A stretch of 64,000 bases of DNA from NCBI RefSeq assembly GCF_016801865.2, contig NC_068939.1, positions 121,073,671-121,137,670 of the forward strand. Direction: 5' to 3'. How positions within the stretch are numbered: position 1 is the first letter of the stretch; the number at the start of each line of letters is the position of its first letter. The DNA comes from Culex pipiens pallens. Lineage: Eukaryota; Arthropoda; Insecta; Diptera; Culicidae. Shown here piece after piece: positions 54,250-64,000 of this stretch. The notes under the pieces are model-generated. The model searched no databases. It had not been told where the DNA came from and saw only the letters and a program-made list of their open reading frames with translations. Both the position numbers and the translations under genes were made by a program.

Positions 54250-55726
54250 GGGGTCGTGCATAAACCACGTGGTCTCCTTAGGGGGGGGGGAGGGGGTCCG
54301 AAATCCGACCGAAAAAAACCATGAAAAGCCATGGGGGGGAGGGGGGGGGGTCGACGGCTGACCACGTGGCCTTTAAAAAAAAATCTTTTCTTAAAAAAAA
54401 CAAAAAAATACGCGCTTTGAATTTACTTATATGCATACATTTTTTGTTACACTTCAAAACCATACAATTATTGTGTTTAAAATTATTACTTATATTTCAA
54501 TATTGAATTATATATTTCGACAGATTCATATCAATACTTTGAGCCTGTTATTGAATGCACACTTTTTAATACTCATGTAACTACGTCTTACGAAAGTTTC
54601 AAAAAAAAAAGTTTAAAAGTTATTAAAAAATAAAGTGACAGTATCCAAAGTTAATATACCCTAAAAAATGCGTACCAAAATGCAAACAAAATTTCAAAGT
54701 TGCAGGTATTTTTTTTTAGTTTTTTTTATGTTAATAGGGACCATCTCTTGAGCCAAAGAGAAACATGGGCAAACATTTTAGATTTTTAGAGAAAAAAACG
54801 AGCTTCAAGCAAACATTGTTATTGTTTCTCAATTAATTTAAAGATTAAAAAAAATAGGGGCCAAAGGTGCCCTTTCCTGAAAATATTAGTTTTTCTTTAA
54901 GCTGAGAAAATATACTATACCCTCAACTTCATATTTGAGATAAAACCACTCAAATATATAGACATATTAAAATAATTTAAGTTTTAAAGAGTCACTTAAT
55001 TTTTAAATGCCGATATCAATTTGTGAAATAAATTTCAATACAATGCCGTTAAAGATCAACATAAATAAAACTCCTTAAAAAAGATGGAACGGTATTTTCA
55101 ACTCGCTGGTTCTCGGGCATAACTCAACCAACCGGGACATTTTTTTTGAGTGAATTATAAGGATGTCTAGATGATCCTTAAACTTTGCAGAACTCGATTT
55201 GATCAAATCTGTAATTTATGCGATCAAAAACGTCGTTCCAACTTTTGTTTGCTCTAGTAAAAAAATCGCCCAAAAATCCGCGGAGACAAGCCCGAAAACC
55301 TGTGAGTTGAAGTTACCGTTCCAACGTTTTAGGGAGGCTTTGGCATCCGTGTATATTGGACATGCGTTGGGCGTCCCAGTGTTAATAATTTCAAAGATAT
55401 TGAAAAGATTGAAAAATTAACTTATTACATATTTTTTTGTATTTATTTTGAGGTAATATCTCAGCAACCAAAAGTTGGATCAAAAATCTTAAATCGTGGA
55501 TAATTGCCTATTTAAACAACTGAAAAAAATGTAAAATAAATTCCAAAGTTTAGCTCAATCTTTGTTAAATTTATCAAAACACGTAGTCGATAGCAAAATC
55601 AATTTAAAGTAAGAGTAAGACTTAAACAATTTGGATGTCCATGACTAAAAGAATGATTTTTAGCGCGTTGTCTACAACTTTTCCAAAGACACGAAATCGA
55701 TTTTCGAGCAATTCTATACAAAATCG

Positions 55727-56580
55727 GTCTTTATTCTTAAATTTTAATTTTTGATTTTTTTAATCCGTCTGAAACCTTTTTTGGTGACCAAGCCATTTTG
55801 CATCATTAGTTTGTCCATATAGTTTTCCATACAAATTTGGCAGCAATGAAAATTAAAAAATCTGTATCTTTTGAAGAAATTTTTGGTCGATTTGGTGTCT
55901 TCGGCAAAGTTGTAGGTATGGATAAGGACTACACTGAAAAAAATGATAAATGGTAATTTACTTTGCTGATTTTTAATTTCACTTTTTGTCACTAAAACAT
56001 GATTTGCAAAAAAACACTATTTTTTTTTAATTTTGCCACCTTTAAGAAATTTCCAGAGCGGGCTAAAAATCGTTGTTTGAGTTATGAATTTTTGAATCAA
56101 TACTGATTAAAAAAAAATCGAAATATTGACCGCAACTTAATTTCAATTTTATTTTTCGATGTAAAATCGAATTTGCAATCTAAAAGTACAATAGTGAAAT
56201 TTTCATAAAGTGCACCGTTTTCAAGTTATAGCTATTTTTAGGTAACTTTTTTTTTAAATAGTTGCAGTTATTAATTTAAAAAAATTATTGCCCTTGTTTG
56301 CCCAATTATGAAAAAAAAATATTTTTGAAATGCTGAGAAAATTCTTTGCTGCTTTGTTGCTGAGATATTGTCATGCAAAGATTTTAAAATAGAAAAATGG
56401 ATGTTTTCTACCCAAACAACCCATAATTTTCTTATGTCAATATCTCAGCAACTAATGGTGCGATTTTCAATGTTTATAAATAAAACTTTCGTGAAATTTT
56501 CCGATCTTTTCGAAATCAATATTTTCAAAAAAAAATTAAGACTAATATTTTAAAAGGTCGTAATATTGAATGTTTGTCCC
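55727..56580 (+). repeat. single-arm relative of the 17.4-19.3 kb palindrome
   Basis: It is colinear with the left arm from the AATCCG-CTGAAAC block through TTTGTCCATATA, CCAAATTTGG-type words, GTCTTCGGCAAAGTTGTAGGTATG and TTTTTGTCACTAAAAC to CGTAATATTGAATGTTTG. The last block matches the loop of the palindrome in reverse orientation. It is diverged and non-coding. Confidence 0.7.
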
Positions 56581-56908
56581 TGTCTCTGATTCTTGTATGG
56601 AGAAAAAAATTAAACAGCTCGACTTTTTTGGACACACTGAATCATTGGAATCAATCATGCTTAATTTAAAAGAAAAGTTGCTTTAGTTTGGATTTTTATG
56701 AATGTTTGGAATAAAATAAATATTAACTAGGAGCTTTCATAACTAGATATTTTCTTTAAAATAAAATGAAAATATTTTTTTCCTGAAACAAAACTTTTCT
56801 ATTTAATCAATTTCGATTTTAAGAAAATATTTAAAAGCGCATTTAAATTAAATCATGAATGCTGTTTATTTATCAAAATAGCTTTAATTCTAAAAGCATA
56901 TTTCTCGA

Positions 56909-57057
56909 GTTTTTTTTGAAAAGGTCCTATAAACAAAATTTCACTTTTTGCTTTTTGGGTGTTTTTGAATACCCCTGACTCAAGGCGATTCTAAAAACAC
57001 CCAAAAAGCAAAAAATTCAAATTTTGTTTATAGGACCTTTTCAAAAAAAACTCTAGA
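56909..57057. mobile_element. 149-bp foldback palindrome, copy 2
   Basis: GAGTTTTTTTTGAAAAGGTC, CTTTTTGCTTTTTGGGTGTT and the inverted second half around CCCCTGACTCAAGGCG. It has the same plan and centre as 6957-7107, with the centre inverted. Confidence 0.65.
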
Positions 57058-57299
57058 TTTATTCTGGATGCAATTAATTGCACTGCAATTCCATAATTTT
57101 GAATACATATGTTTTACTAAGTTGCTTGTTTTGTTGAGAGTATTTTTTACTTTCTGTACCATTTCAATAAATTGTTATACTGTTATTATTTACCTTAATC
57201 TTTGTGATATCATACTTTTTTCACACTTATAAGTGAATTTCTGTTTTTTTTTATATATTATTAAATTGATTTTAATGGTGTTACAGCACCTACACAAAT

Positions 57300-57547
57300 T
57301 AAAATGTTTTCTATTTGACCCAATGTCACCCCCTCTAAAGGGTGAGTTTGAGTTAATTTTAAAACGATTGGCATTTATGAACGGTGTGATGTCGGTGTGA
57401 TTATACTAGCCATATTCTGGGAAAATGTTGGTAAATTCAGGAGCATTCCCCAACATTATTTATTTCGATATAATTTGAAATGTTTTTATTGTGTTAAAAT
57501 AACAACAGTAATATCGTTTTTTGACCAAAAGTCACCACCACTGACGG
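57300..57547. mobile_element. damaged MITE of the GACCCAATGTCACC / CACTGACGG family
   Basis: TTTGACCCAATGTCACCCCC near 57318 and GTCACCACCACTGACGGTA at the right; the termini are no longer symmetric. Confidence 0.45.
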
Positions 57548-57837
57548 TACATCATTTGTGGATAAACAGTTTTGAAATCTATACTTATTTTGTTTTTTTT
57601 TTATGATTTTTCACCTGGGAGGAAAAAGCCACGTGGCCATATAGGGGGGGGGGGGGGTTGGCGTGAAACCACGAAAAACCACGAGGGGGGAGGGGGGGAT
57701 CAAAAATTCTCCAAAAAAAGGCCACGTGGTTTATGCACGACCCCATTAGCATAGATAATCATGATAGGCGATGTGTGATGAACGAGCAATCGATAAAGCA
57801 ACTTGCACTAAAAGGGCTTTTAGCAACTTTCCACCCA

Positions 57838-58225
57838 CAAACGCTCACCTCCCGACGGCGCAGCTCCAGCTGAATGAACCTGGACAGCGAGCCGGAAAAT
57901 CTGTCATTCTCGAAGGAGGATGAAGTGCTCAAAATCGAATTCTGTTCCAAGGATCTCATCAACCCCATGTTCCGGATGCGCTTCCAGGATTGGGATCTCC
58001 CCGTTCAAGCACTTCACTTCCCAGTCGGAAAACGTCGACCACCCTTCCCGAATCAACGGCCAACTCCTCCAAGAAGGCCGGCAACGTGACCATCCTGTTC
58101 TCTACACTGCTGTCGCGCATCGAAACGTCAATCCGGAACCGTCCAGCCTGGGGTCATCGGAAGTGACCGGTGGCGTACTTAAGAATCGGTACAGCTTGGA
58201 CTCTGATGTTGGCCAACCTTGAGCA
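57838..58225 (+). pseudogene. orphan coding-like remnant, unidentified
   Basis: A GC-rich island in AT-rich repeats. One plus frame encodes MNLDSEPENLSFSKEDEVLK then IEFCSKDLINPMFRMRFQDW; other frames continue it (ANSSKKAGNVTILFSTLLS; LKNRYSLDSDVGQP), which looks like a frameshifted gene fragment. The minus strand offers an alternative: RNMGLMRSLEQNSILSTSSS ... IQLELRRRE followed by a GTGAGC donor at 57847-57848. No family is recognised, and the strand is uncertain. Confidence 0.35.
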
Positions 58226-58369
58226 GAAGCGTTAAATACAATAAAAAATGTTTTTTTAGCATGCCGTTTTGAACTTTTGAAAATAAATATGAAAATCAAG
58301 CTCATTTTTTGAAATTATCACTGTAGTATTAAATGTAGTTTATTCTTGCCATAAAAGGTTTCCTGTCCA

Positions 58370-58550
58370 ACAAAAAGTAAAACACTTTTACCGATACAAC
58401 GATTTTGTTCCATAAATGCATGGTAGTATCAAAAACTTTCCAACTTTTAAATTAAAAAGTTTGAACTTTCTACGAATATTCACCAACGTGAACTTTTAAT
58501 CCAACGAGCGATCTTTTTAAATTTAGAGTATTTTTTCTTTGTGTGTATAC
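58370..58550. repeat. repeat of the AACGTGAACTTTTAATCCAA type
   Basis: It shares CGATTTTGTTCC-like, ACTTTCTACGAA, ATTCACCAACG, GAACTTTTAATCCAA and TTTTTCTTTGTGTGT words in order with 60430-60562; its end is found inverted at 52011-52066. Confidence 0.5.
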
Positions 58551-58610
58551 GCGCCAGCATTGCTCGCGTCTGCATGTGAAGCTCAACTTGACAACTTGTC
58601 GACGAGGCGA

Positions 58611-58746
58611 CGAAAATCGATCGTCTATGATTATTTGCAGATTTTTCGAATGAATATTTCTCGAGAAATGATTTGGGAACGAAGCTTGATTTGGCGTCGG
58701 AGCCAAAAGCAAACCCTATACCTTTCTTTAGTAAGAAAGGCAAAAA
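58611..58746 (+). repeat. 136-bp block ending in hairpin plus GGCAAAA, copy 1
   Basis: Nearly identical to 59303-59438 (one change seen). It ends CCTTTCTTTAGTAAGAAAGG then CAAAA, a perfect small hairpin. It is the 3' end of a dispersed element whose left part differs between the two copies. Confidence 0.75.
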
Positions 58747-59302
58747 TGGAAATTTTCTAAAAACTGAACGGTAAATCCGATTGAGGTCAAATTTGTTTCA
58801 GAACCTCGATTATGGTCTAGATTATGATATGGAGAAAATTAGATAAAATGCCAAAGGAATAGTTTTGGCATTTGGTGAAAATTGGCTTTTACCTTTTTTT
58901 AGGGGTTTTCCCCCTCACAATGAATTAGTCCTCAAGCTGTAAATCAAGAACCACATTACCGACATGAATGAAAATTTTGGATAAATAAACGATTTCAATA
59001 CTTCAATTTTCGACCGAATTTTCATTTGAAAACCGCCTGATCAGGTGAAAACACACTCCGAGTCCCCTTAAAAAATGGATAAATTCAAATATGGTATGGA
59101 ACTGGTTCAGGTTCAGCACATCCCCTTTCAAACGCGCCCAAGAGAGCTTAAATCCATAATGTGGGCTCTGAGAAACCCCCTACCACAAAATTGAGCACTT
59201 TTTTACCACACACGGACGTCACGCGTGCTCTACAGTAAATTAAGCGCCAAAATTCGGATATTGGAGATAGACCAATTCTGTCATTGTCAAACGATCGGGC
59301 GT
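58747..59302. other. non-coding spacer
   Basis: No ORF of note, no RNA gene; probably the 5' body of the repeat ending at 59438. Confidence 0.45.
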
Positions 59303-59438
59303 CGAAAATCGATCGTCCATGATTATTTGCAGATTTTTCGAATGAATATTTCTCGAGAAATGATTTGGGAACGAAGCTTGATTTGGCGTCGGAGCCAAAA
59401 GCAAACCCTATACCTTTCTTTAGTAAGAAAGGCAAAAC
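59303..59438 (+). repeat. 136-bp block ending in hairpin plus GGCAAAA, copy 2
   Basis: Same as 58611-58746; tandem-like placement 692 bp downstream in the same orientation. Confidence 0.75.
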
Positions 59439-59734
59439 CACTCTTTTAATAATATTTCAAACTCTAGCCTAATCAATTTTTTAGCATAACTTTTGAAGTA
59501 CTTTTCTAATCATCATAATATTACCTAGGGTCTTGTGGGACCCCAAGACGAATCGAATGAGACTAAAACGGTCCGAATCGGTCCAGCCCTAGGTCCAGCC
59601 AGTCCGGAGATCGTGTGCATATTTTTCGGTGCACTTCACCGCTTTTTCTTCACCCTCCCTGGCTTGCTTTCGCTACTACTGCTGCCCATTTGATTTTTTT
59701 TCCTTGACCGGTTCCTTCCGATATGCGTATACCG
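59439..59734 (+). mobile_element. 5' scrap of a terminal-hairpin family element
   Basis: ACTTTTCTAATCATCATAAT and GGGTCTTGTGGGACCCCAAG then CGAATCG and CAGCCAGTCCGGAG correspond to blocks of the copies at 1130-1520 and 37791-38490; it is broken off before the right end. Confidence 0.5.
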
Positions 59735-60428
59735 CTTATAGAGTGATTCTAACCCCCTATTATAGTGTCCACATGGTTTATGGATCGCCCCTAACGTGAT
59801 CGCAGCACCAAAGAGGTCCTAAAAAAAATAAGTGATGAGTAAAAAAACAGACTACCTACAGACTTTTTGTCAAGATTATACATACACCGCCATGGGAAAA
59901 TAGATTGTGGTTATGTAAATTCAGAGCACTTTTTAAACTGCTTGTAATGTTAGATAGATAAGTCATATCTTGAAAATTCTTAATCCACAAGAAAGATCAT
60001 TTCTAGAGTAATTTTTCAAAACAACCTATGAGTCATGGGGACCTATGCATATGGGACCATTTGAAAATTTAATCGAGATTTCAGAACCTTTCTAAAAATA
60101 TATAATATGGCAAGTTTCCATGCAAAAACCACCCATTTTTGCAAATTGTGAAATTTATATGCAGCAGTTTTTTAAGCATAACTTTTGATGTGCTTTACTA
60201 AATCCCATGAATTTTAATAGGGACTTATGGGACCCCAAGACAAATCGAATGAGGCCAATACGGTCCAAATATTCCAGTGACATTGATTCGGTACACATGT
60301 CTACATACAGCTGAGCTGGTGGTTCTGAGTCGATATGTACAAATGACGGTAGGTCAAGGAGGTCTAATTAAAAAGTTCATTTTTCGAGTGATTTTATGCA
60401 TTTCCTCAGTAAGGTGAGGAAGGCAAAA
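59735..60428 (+). mobile_element. terminal-hairpin repeat (GGCAAAA family), with nested MITE
   Basis: It matches 37791-38490 from TTATAGAGTGATTC to TTTCCTCAGTAAGGTGAGG then AAGGCAAAA; the left hairpin is missing. A palindromic MITE interrupts it at 60003-60084. Confidence 0.72.
60003..60084. mobile_element. 82-bp palindromic MITE, nested
   Basis: It starts CTAGAGTAATTTTTCAAAAC and ends TTTGAAAATTTAATCGAG. The host continues ATTTCAG exactly as in the empty site at about 38090, so the insertion is demonstrated by comparison. Relative of 48386-48464. Confidence 0.65.
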
Positions 60429-60429
60429 A

Positions 60430-60562
60430 CTTCTAACGATACCACGATTCCGTTCCAAAAATTTATCAAAAACTTTTCAGCTTTCTACGAACATTCACTA
60501 ACGCGAACTTTTAATCCAAAGGAAGATTTTTTAACTGAAAGTTTTTTTATTTGTGTGTGATA
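60430..60562. repeat. second copy of the AACTTTTAATCCAA repeat
   Basis: CTTTCTACGAACATTCACTA, GAACTTTTAATCCAA and TTTATTTGTGTGTG align with 58370-58550. Confidence 0.45.
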
Positions 60563-60847
60563 TTATTGTTCACAACGATAAAGCATATTTTCTTGAGTAC
60601 ACTGCGACCCTTTGAACGGATTCAAAACGGATTTTCGATTCAATTTAAAAAAAATAACTTTGCGTCTCTTCTTGACAGAAAGCATCCTACTTGACAACTC
60701 GTTCCAAGGGGACCATAGTTGATCCATCGTAAAATGTTGTCTTGTCCATTTCTTCTTTCGCATTAAAATAAAAAAAATGAAATGGTTTTTAATCGTGTTT
60801 TTTATCGTTGTACATAAAAATTTACGTAGGGCTTTAGGACCCAATTG
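60563..60847 (-). mobile_element. MITE of the AATTGGGTCCTAAA family, copy 4
   Basis: Inverted relative to the other copies: GAGTACACTGCGACCCTTTG at the left (the CAAAGGGTC-type block), TAGTTGATCCATCGTAAAAT in the middle, and GGGCTTTAGGACCCAATT at the right. Confidence 0.7.
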
Positions 60848-61154
60848 AAATAGTAATTAAAATTAATATTTTTGCAGGGCCCTATTCTGATTCTGCGATA
60901 TTTTCAGTGCCCCTCATTAAAAATTTCATCAATTCGCAACTCTTCAAGCTCTCTGGGCATCCAACCCCCCTTTTGCAACCCAGTGGGTACAACTGTTTTG
61001 ACATTTCTCACTTCTTCCCACTTCGCACCCACCGGCCAAAAACGCCGGCAACCTAAACAAAAACACAGCTGATCGTGACTGTAAACAAATCGCGCGCGCG
61101 TTTTCAACCCGAGTGTCCATTTCCGGCATAGTTTTCCGTGTTTTATTTTCCACC
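60848..61154 (+). promoter_or_regulatory. RPAP1 promoter and leader
   Basis: The 300 bp before the RPAP1 ATG are GC-richer, with GATCGTGACTGTAAAC, CGCGCGCGCG and CCGGCATAGTTTTCCG. There is no clear TATA box. TTTCCACC precedes the ATG as a reasonable context. The transcription start is not fixed. Confidence 0.45.
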
Positions 61155-62498
61155 ATGATCAAACGGCCCTCGAGCAAGGACAGCGAGAATGACATCCTGC
61201 AGATGCAGCAGGACTTTTACGCCGAGTCGAACCGGGACACGGCCTTCCAGCCAGCCGCGAAGGTGGTCCGCATGAGGCAACCGGAGGGGGCGGAGAAGGC
61301 CGCACCGGTGCGGCAGTCCGAGTTTGCTCGGAGGAGGAAGTTGCAGAAGGAGGCTGGGGTTAAGATGGAGGAGAGGAGGGAGGAAGTTCCGGAACATACG
61401 ATTATCGGGGAGATTGTGGAGAAGCGGTACGATGGTGGGGTGGTTCCGATGGATGTTGGTGGGGAGGGGGAGGAGGGAGCGTTTCCGAAGGTGGTGCACG
61501 TGAACGCACTTCCCGTTGGGGTTGGGACGGGGAAGAAGAGTTTGTTTGCGCAGATGTTTGGAAAGGGGGGGAGCGGGGAAGACTCGAAGAAGGTCAAATT
61601 TCAGCTGCCTTCGCAGAGTGCGATTTTGGAGGGGGAAGAATCGAAGGAGATTCACGCGGAGAACCTGCAGAAGATGGGCCAGATGAGCGAGGAGGAGATT
61701 CTCAAGGAGAGGGAGCATCTGATGGGGACGATGGATCCGAAGTTGGTTGAATTTTTGAAGGCTCGCAAGAAGGGAAAGGTTACTGGGGAGAAGTCGCAGC
61801 CGGCATCGATTCCAGAAGTTGAAGAACTCAAACCGGACCTTCCGGATCTGGACGTCCTCCAGCAGGAAGGTTCCGACCAGTGGATCAACTTTGACATCCT
61901 GGAACCGGAAAAACTTCAATGGACAAAGGACATCCAAAAAACCGTTAAAAATCTCAAACCCGGAGAAAACTTCGAAGCCCGTTTCGACTGGAAGGGAACG
62001 CTCCAACCTTACGTTAACCCTGAACAAAACCCAGAAAAAGACGACCGTGAACTCTACCTTCACGGCGAGGACGCCGACCGTCCCGGCTACACTCTCCAAG
62101 AGCTGTTCCGACTAGCCCGCGCCAACGTTCTCCAGCAGCGAATCTCCGCCCTGAACGCCATCGCCGGAATCCTCAACATCTTCAACCAGGGCTTCTATGA
62201 CGGCGTCCTCGAGCTACCAATTTCGAAAATCTTCTTCTTCCTCCGATTTGCCCTCGACGAAAACACCCCCGCCGTGGTGGAAGCGGCCTCACGTGCCCTG
62301 GCCAACCTCTTCTACAACGATACCGACGAGACCTTGCTGGATACGTTGTGCGATACGGAACGCGGGTTGTACCAGCCCGAGATGGGGCTCAACGTGACGC
62401 ACAGTCGCAGCGAAGAGGAGGAAAAGGAGCGCCAGCGGGAGCTGGAGAGTGGGTTTAACGCGATGAAGTTGAGCAACGCCGGGCAGAGTAAATCAAAG
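61155..62498 (+). CDS. RPAP1: RNA polymerase II-associated protein 1, first coding exon
   Basis: 448 codons open from ATG (MIKRPSSKDSENDILQMQQD) to the donor AAATCAAAG|GTGAGA. RPAP1 joins Pol II assembly and nuclear import and supports Mediator-dependent transcription. The conserved RPAP1 N-terminal block is LQKMGQMSEEEILKEREHLM followed by GTMDPKLVEFLKARK (about residues 172-206). The next conserved block is ARFDWKGTL ... LYLHGEDADRPGYTLQELFR, then LARANVLQQRISALNAIAGI (about residues 275-340), after which a helical repeat-like part begins. Known RPAP1 proteins are about 1,200-1,400 residues, so roughly two thirds lie beyond the window. The start is the first ATG of the frame, with family-like N-terminus. 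The intron after it opens at once into tandem repeats. Confidence 0.92.
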
Positions 62499-62503
62499 GT
62501 GAG

Positions 62504-63070
62504 AAACAAACAAACAAACAAACAAACAAACAAACAAACAAACAAACAAACAAACAAACAAACAAACAAACAAACAAACAAACAAACAAACAAACAAACA
62601 AACAAACAAACAAACAAACAAACAAACAAACAAACAAACAAACAAACAAACAAACAAACAAACAAACAAACAAACAAACAAACAAACAAACAAACAAACA
62701 AACAAACAAACAAACAAACAAACAAACAAACAAACAAACAAACAAACAAACAAACAAACAAACAAACAAACAAACAAACAAACAAACAAACAAACAAACA
62801 AACAAACAAACAAACAAACAAACAAACAAACAAACAAACAAACAAACAAACAAACAAACAAACAAACCAACAAACAAACAAACAAACAAACAAACAAACA
62901 AACAAACAAACAAACAAACAAACAAACAAACAAACAAACAAACAAACAAACAAACAAACAAACAAACAAACAAACAAACAAACAAACAAACAAACAAACA
63001 AACAAACAAACAAACAAACAAACAAACAAACAAACAAACAAACAAACAAACAAACAAACAAACAAACAAA
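62504..63070. repeat. tetranucleotide array (AAAC)n
   Basis: About 565 bp of AAAC, with a single slip (AAACCAAC) near 62866; it begins 5 bp after the RPAP1 donor. Confidence 0.97.
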
Positions 63071-63800
63071 CGAAACAAACGAAACAAACGAAACAAACGA
63101 AACAAACGAAACAAACGAAACAAACGAAACAAACGAAACAAACGAAACAAACGAAACAAACGAAACAAACGAAACAAACGAAACAAACGAAACAAACGAA
63201 ACAAACGAAACAAACGAAACAAACGAAACAAACGAAACAAACGAAACAAACGAAACAAACGAAACAAACGAAACAAACGAAACAAACGAAACAAACGAAA
63301 CAAACGAAACAAACGAAACAAACGAAACAAACGAAACAAACGAAACAAACGAAACAAACGAAACAAACGAAACAAACGAAACAAACGAAACAAACGAAAC
63401 AAACGAAACAAACGAAACAAACGAAACAAACGAAACAAACGAAACAAACGAAACAAACGAAACAAACGAAACAAACGAAACAAACGAAACAAACGAAACA
63501 AACGAAACAAACGAAACAAACGAAACAAACGAAACAAACGAAACAAACGAAACAAACGAAACAAACGAAACAAACGAAACAAACGAAACAAACGAAACAA
63601 ACGAAACAAACGAAACAAACGAAACAAACGAAACAAACGAAACAAACGAAACAAACGAAACAAACGAAACAAACGAAACAAACGAAACAAACGAAACAAA
63701 CGAAACAAACGAAACAAACGAAACAAACGAAACAAACGAAACAAACGAAACAAACGAAACAAACGAAACAAACGAAACAAACGAAACAAACGAAACAAAC
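63071..63800. repeat. nonamer array (GAAACAAAC)n
   Basis: About 81 perfect copies of a 9-bp unit, equal to two AAAC units with one extra G. It abuts the AAAC array directly. Confidence 0.97.
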
Positions 63801-64000
63801 GAGAAAAACGAGAAAAACGAGAAAAACGAGAAAAACGAGAAAAACGAGAAAAACGAGAAAAACGAGAAAAACGAGAAAAACGAGAAAAACGAGAAAAACG
63901 AGAAAAACGAGAAAAACGAGAAAAACGAGAAAAACGAGAAAAACGAGAAAAACGAGAAAAACGAGAAAAACGAGAAAAACGAGAAAAACGAGAAAAACGA
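63801..64000. repeat. nonamer array (GAGAAAAAC)n, runs off the window
   Basis: 22 copies of a 9-bp unit differing from the previous one at two positions; it continues past the edge. Confidence 0.97.

Larger units (their letters stand above)
54250..57744. mobile_element. 3.5-kb DNA element with GGGGTCGTGCATAAACCACG ends
   Basis: GGGGTCGTGCATAAACCACG with TGG is exactly inverted at 57722-57744. Just inside each end are further inverted G-rich/C-rich blocks and CCACGTGGCC. TTAG lies near both flanks, so a 3-4 bp duplication is possible. The interior has no transposase; it holds a single-arm copy of the long hairpin repeat, a 149-bp palindrome and a damaged CCGTCA-type MITE. Confidence 0.72.

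Noticed and set aside
61143..62099. 318-codon minus-strand ORF
   Set aside because: Antisense of the RPAP1 exon, whose plus frame carries conserved RPAP1 blocks and a splice donor.
62312..63798. Long minus-strand ORFs of repeated Phe-Val-Cys-Leu and Phe-Arg-Leu residues
   Set aside because: They are translations of the (AAAC)n and nonamer arrays in an RPAP1 intron; any frame of such repeats is open.

Overview
This window is nuclear DNA of a culicine mosquito, most likely Culex. Evidence: introns with GT/AG junctions; dense non-autonomous DNA transposons, tRNA-derived SINEs and LTR/non-LTR retrotransposon debris of the mosquito type; and animal housekeeping genes with dipteran-like sequence. 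The species is inferred from the style of the repeats and genes, not from a search.

Three real genes are readable. (1) A two-exon fatty-acid amide hydrolase 2-type amidase, 15517-17139 (+), complete. (2) GCN1, the ribosome-bound activator of the eIF2alpha kinase GCN2, 20511-51357 (-). It has five coding exons whose phases join cleanly into 2,659 codons plus stop, close to the length known for animal GCN1. (3) The first coding exon of RPAP1 (RNA polymerase II-associated protein 1), 61155-62498 (+), which runs into a giant microsatellite intron and out of the window. A short possible exon lies at the left edge (1-85, -), a 74-codon ORF at 8834-9058 is unassigned, and a frame-broken coding-like remnant lies at 57838-58225.

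Layout: 0-15 kb is intergenic DNA built from miniature transposons, often nested, with three tRNA-derived SINEs. 15-17.3 kb is the amidase. 17.4-19.3 kb is a 1.85-kb near-perfect palindrome. 20.3-51.4 kb is GCN1: about 8 kb of coding sequence inside about 31 kb of DNA. Intron 4 (7.5 kb) holds an octamer satellite, a MITE inside a larger insertion, and a 5'-truncated non-LTR retrotransposon inside another repeat. Intron 3 (11.4 kb) holds a retroposon with a 19-bp target duplication, a nested Copia-type LTR element with an independent insertion in or beside each LTR, a SINE, and a second retroposon. Intron 2 (3.9 kb) holds the same octamer satellite in the opposite orientation. 51.5-60.9 kb is intergenic transposon mosaic, including a 3.5-kb element with terminal inverted repeats. 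60.9-64 kb is the RPAP1 promoter, exon 1 and three abutting tandem arrays.

Functional links: GCN1 (translation stress signalling) and RPAP1 (Pol II assembly) are housekeeping genes without an evident shared operon-like role. The unusual biology here is structural. Inverted repeats flank GCN1 exons 3-4, a long hairpin lies just downstream of the amidase, and several transposon families end in small terminal hairpins. No prokaryotic features (CRISPR, operons, riboswitches) are present.
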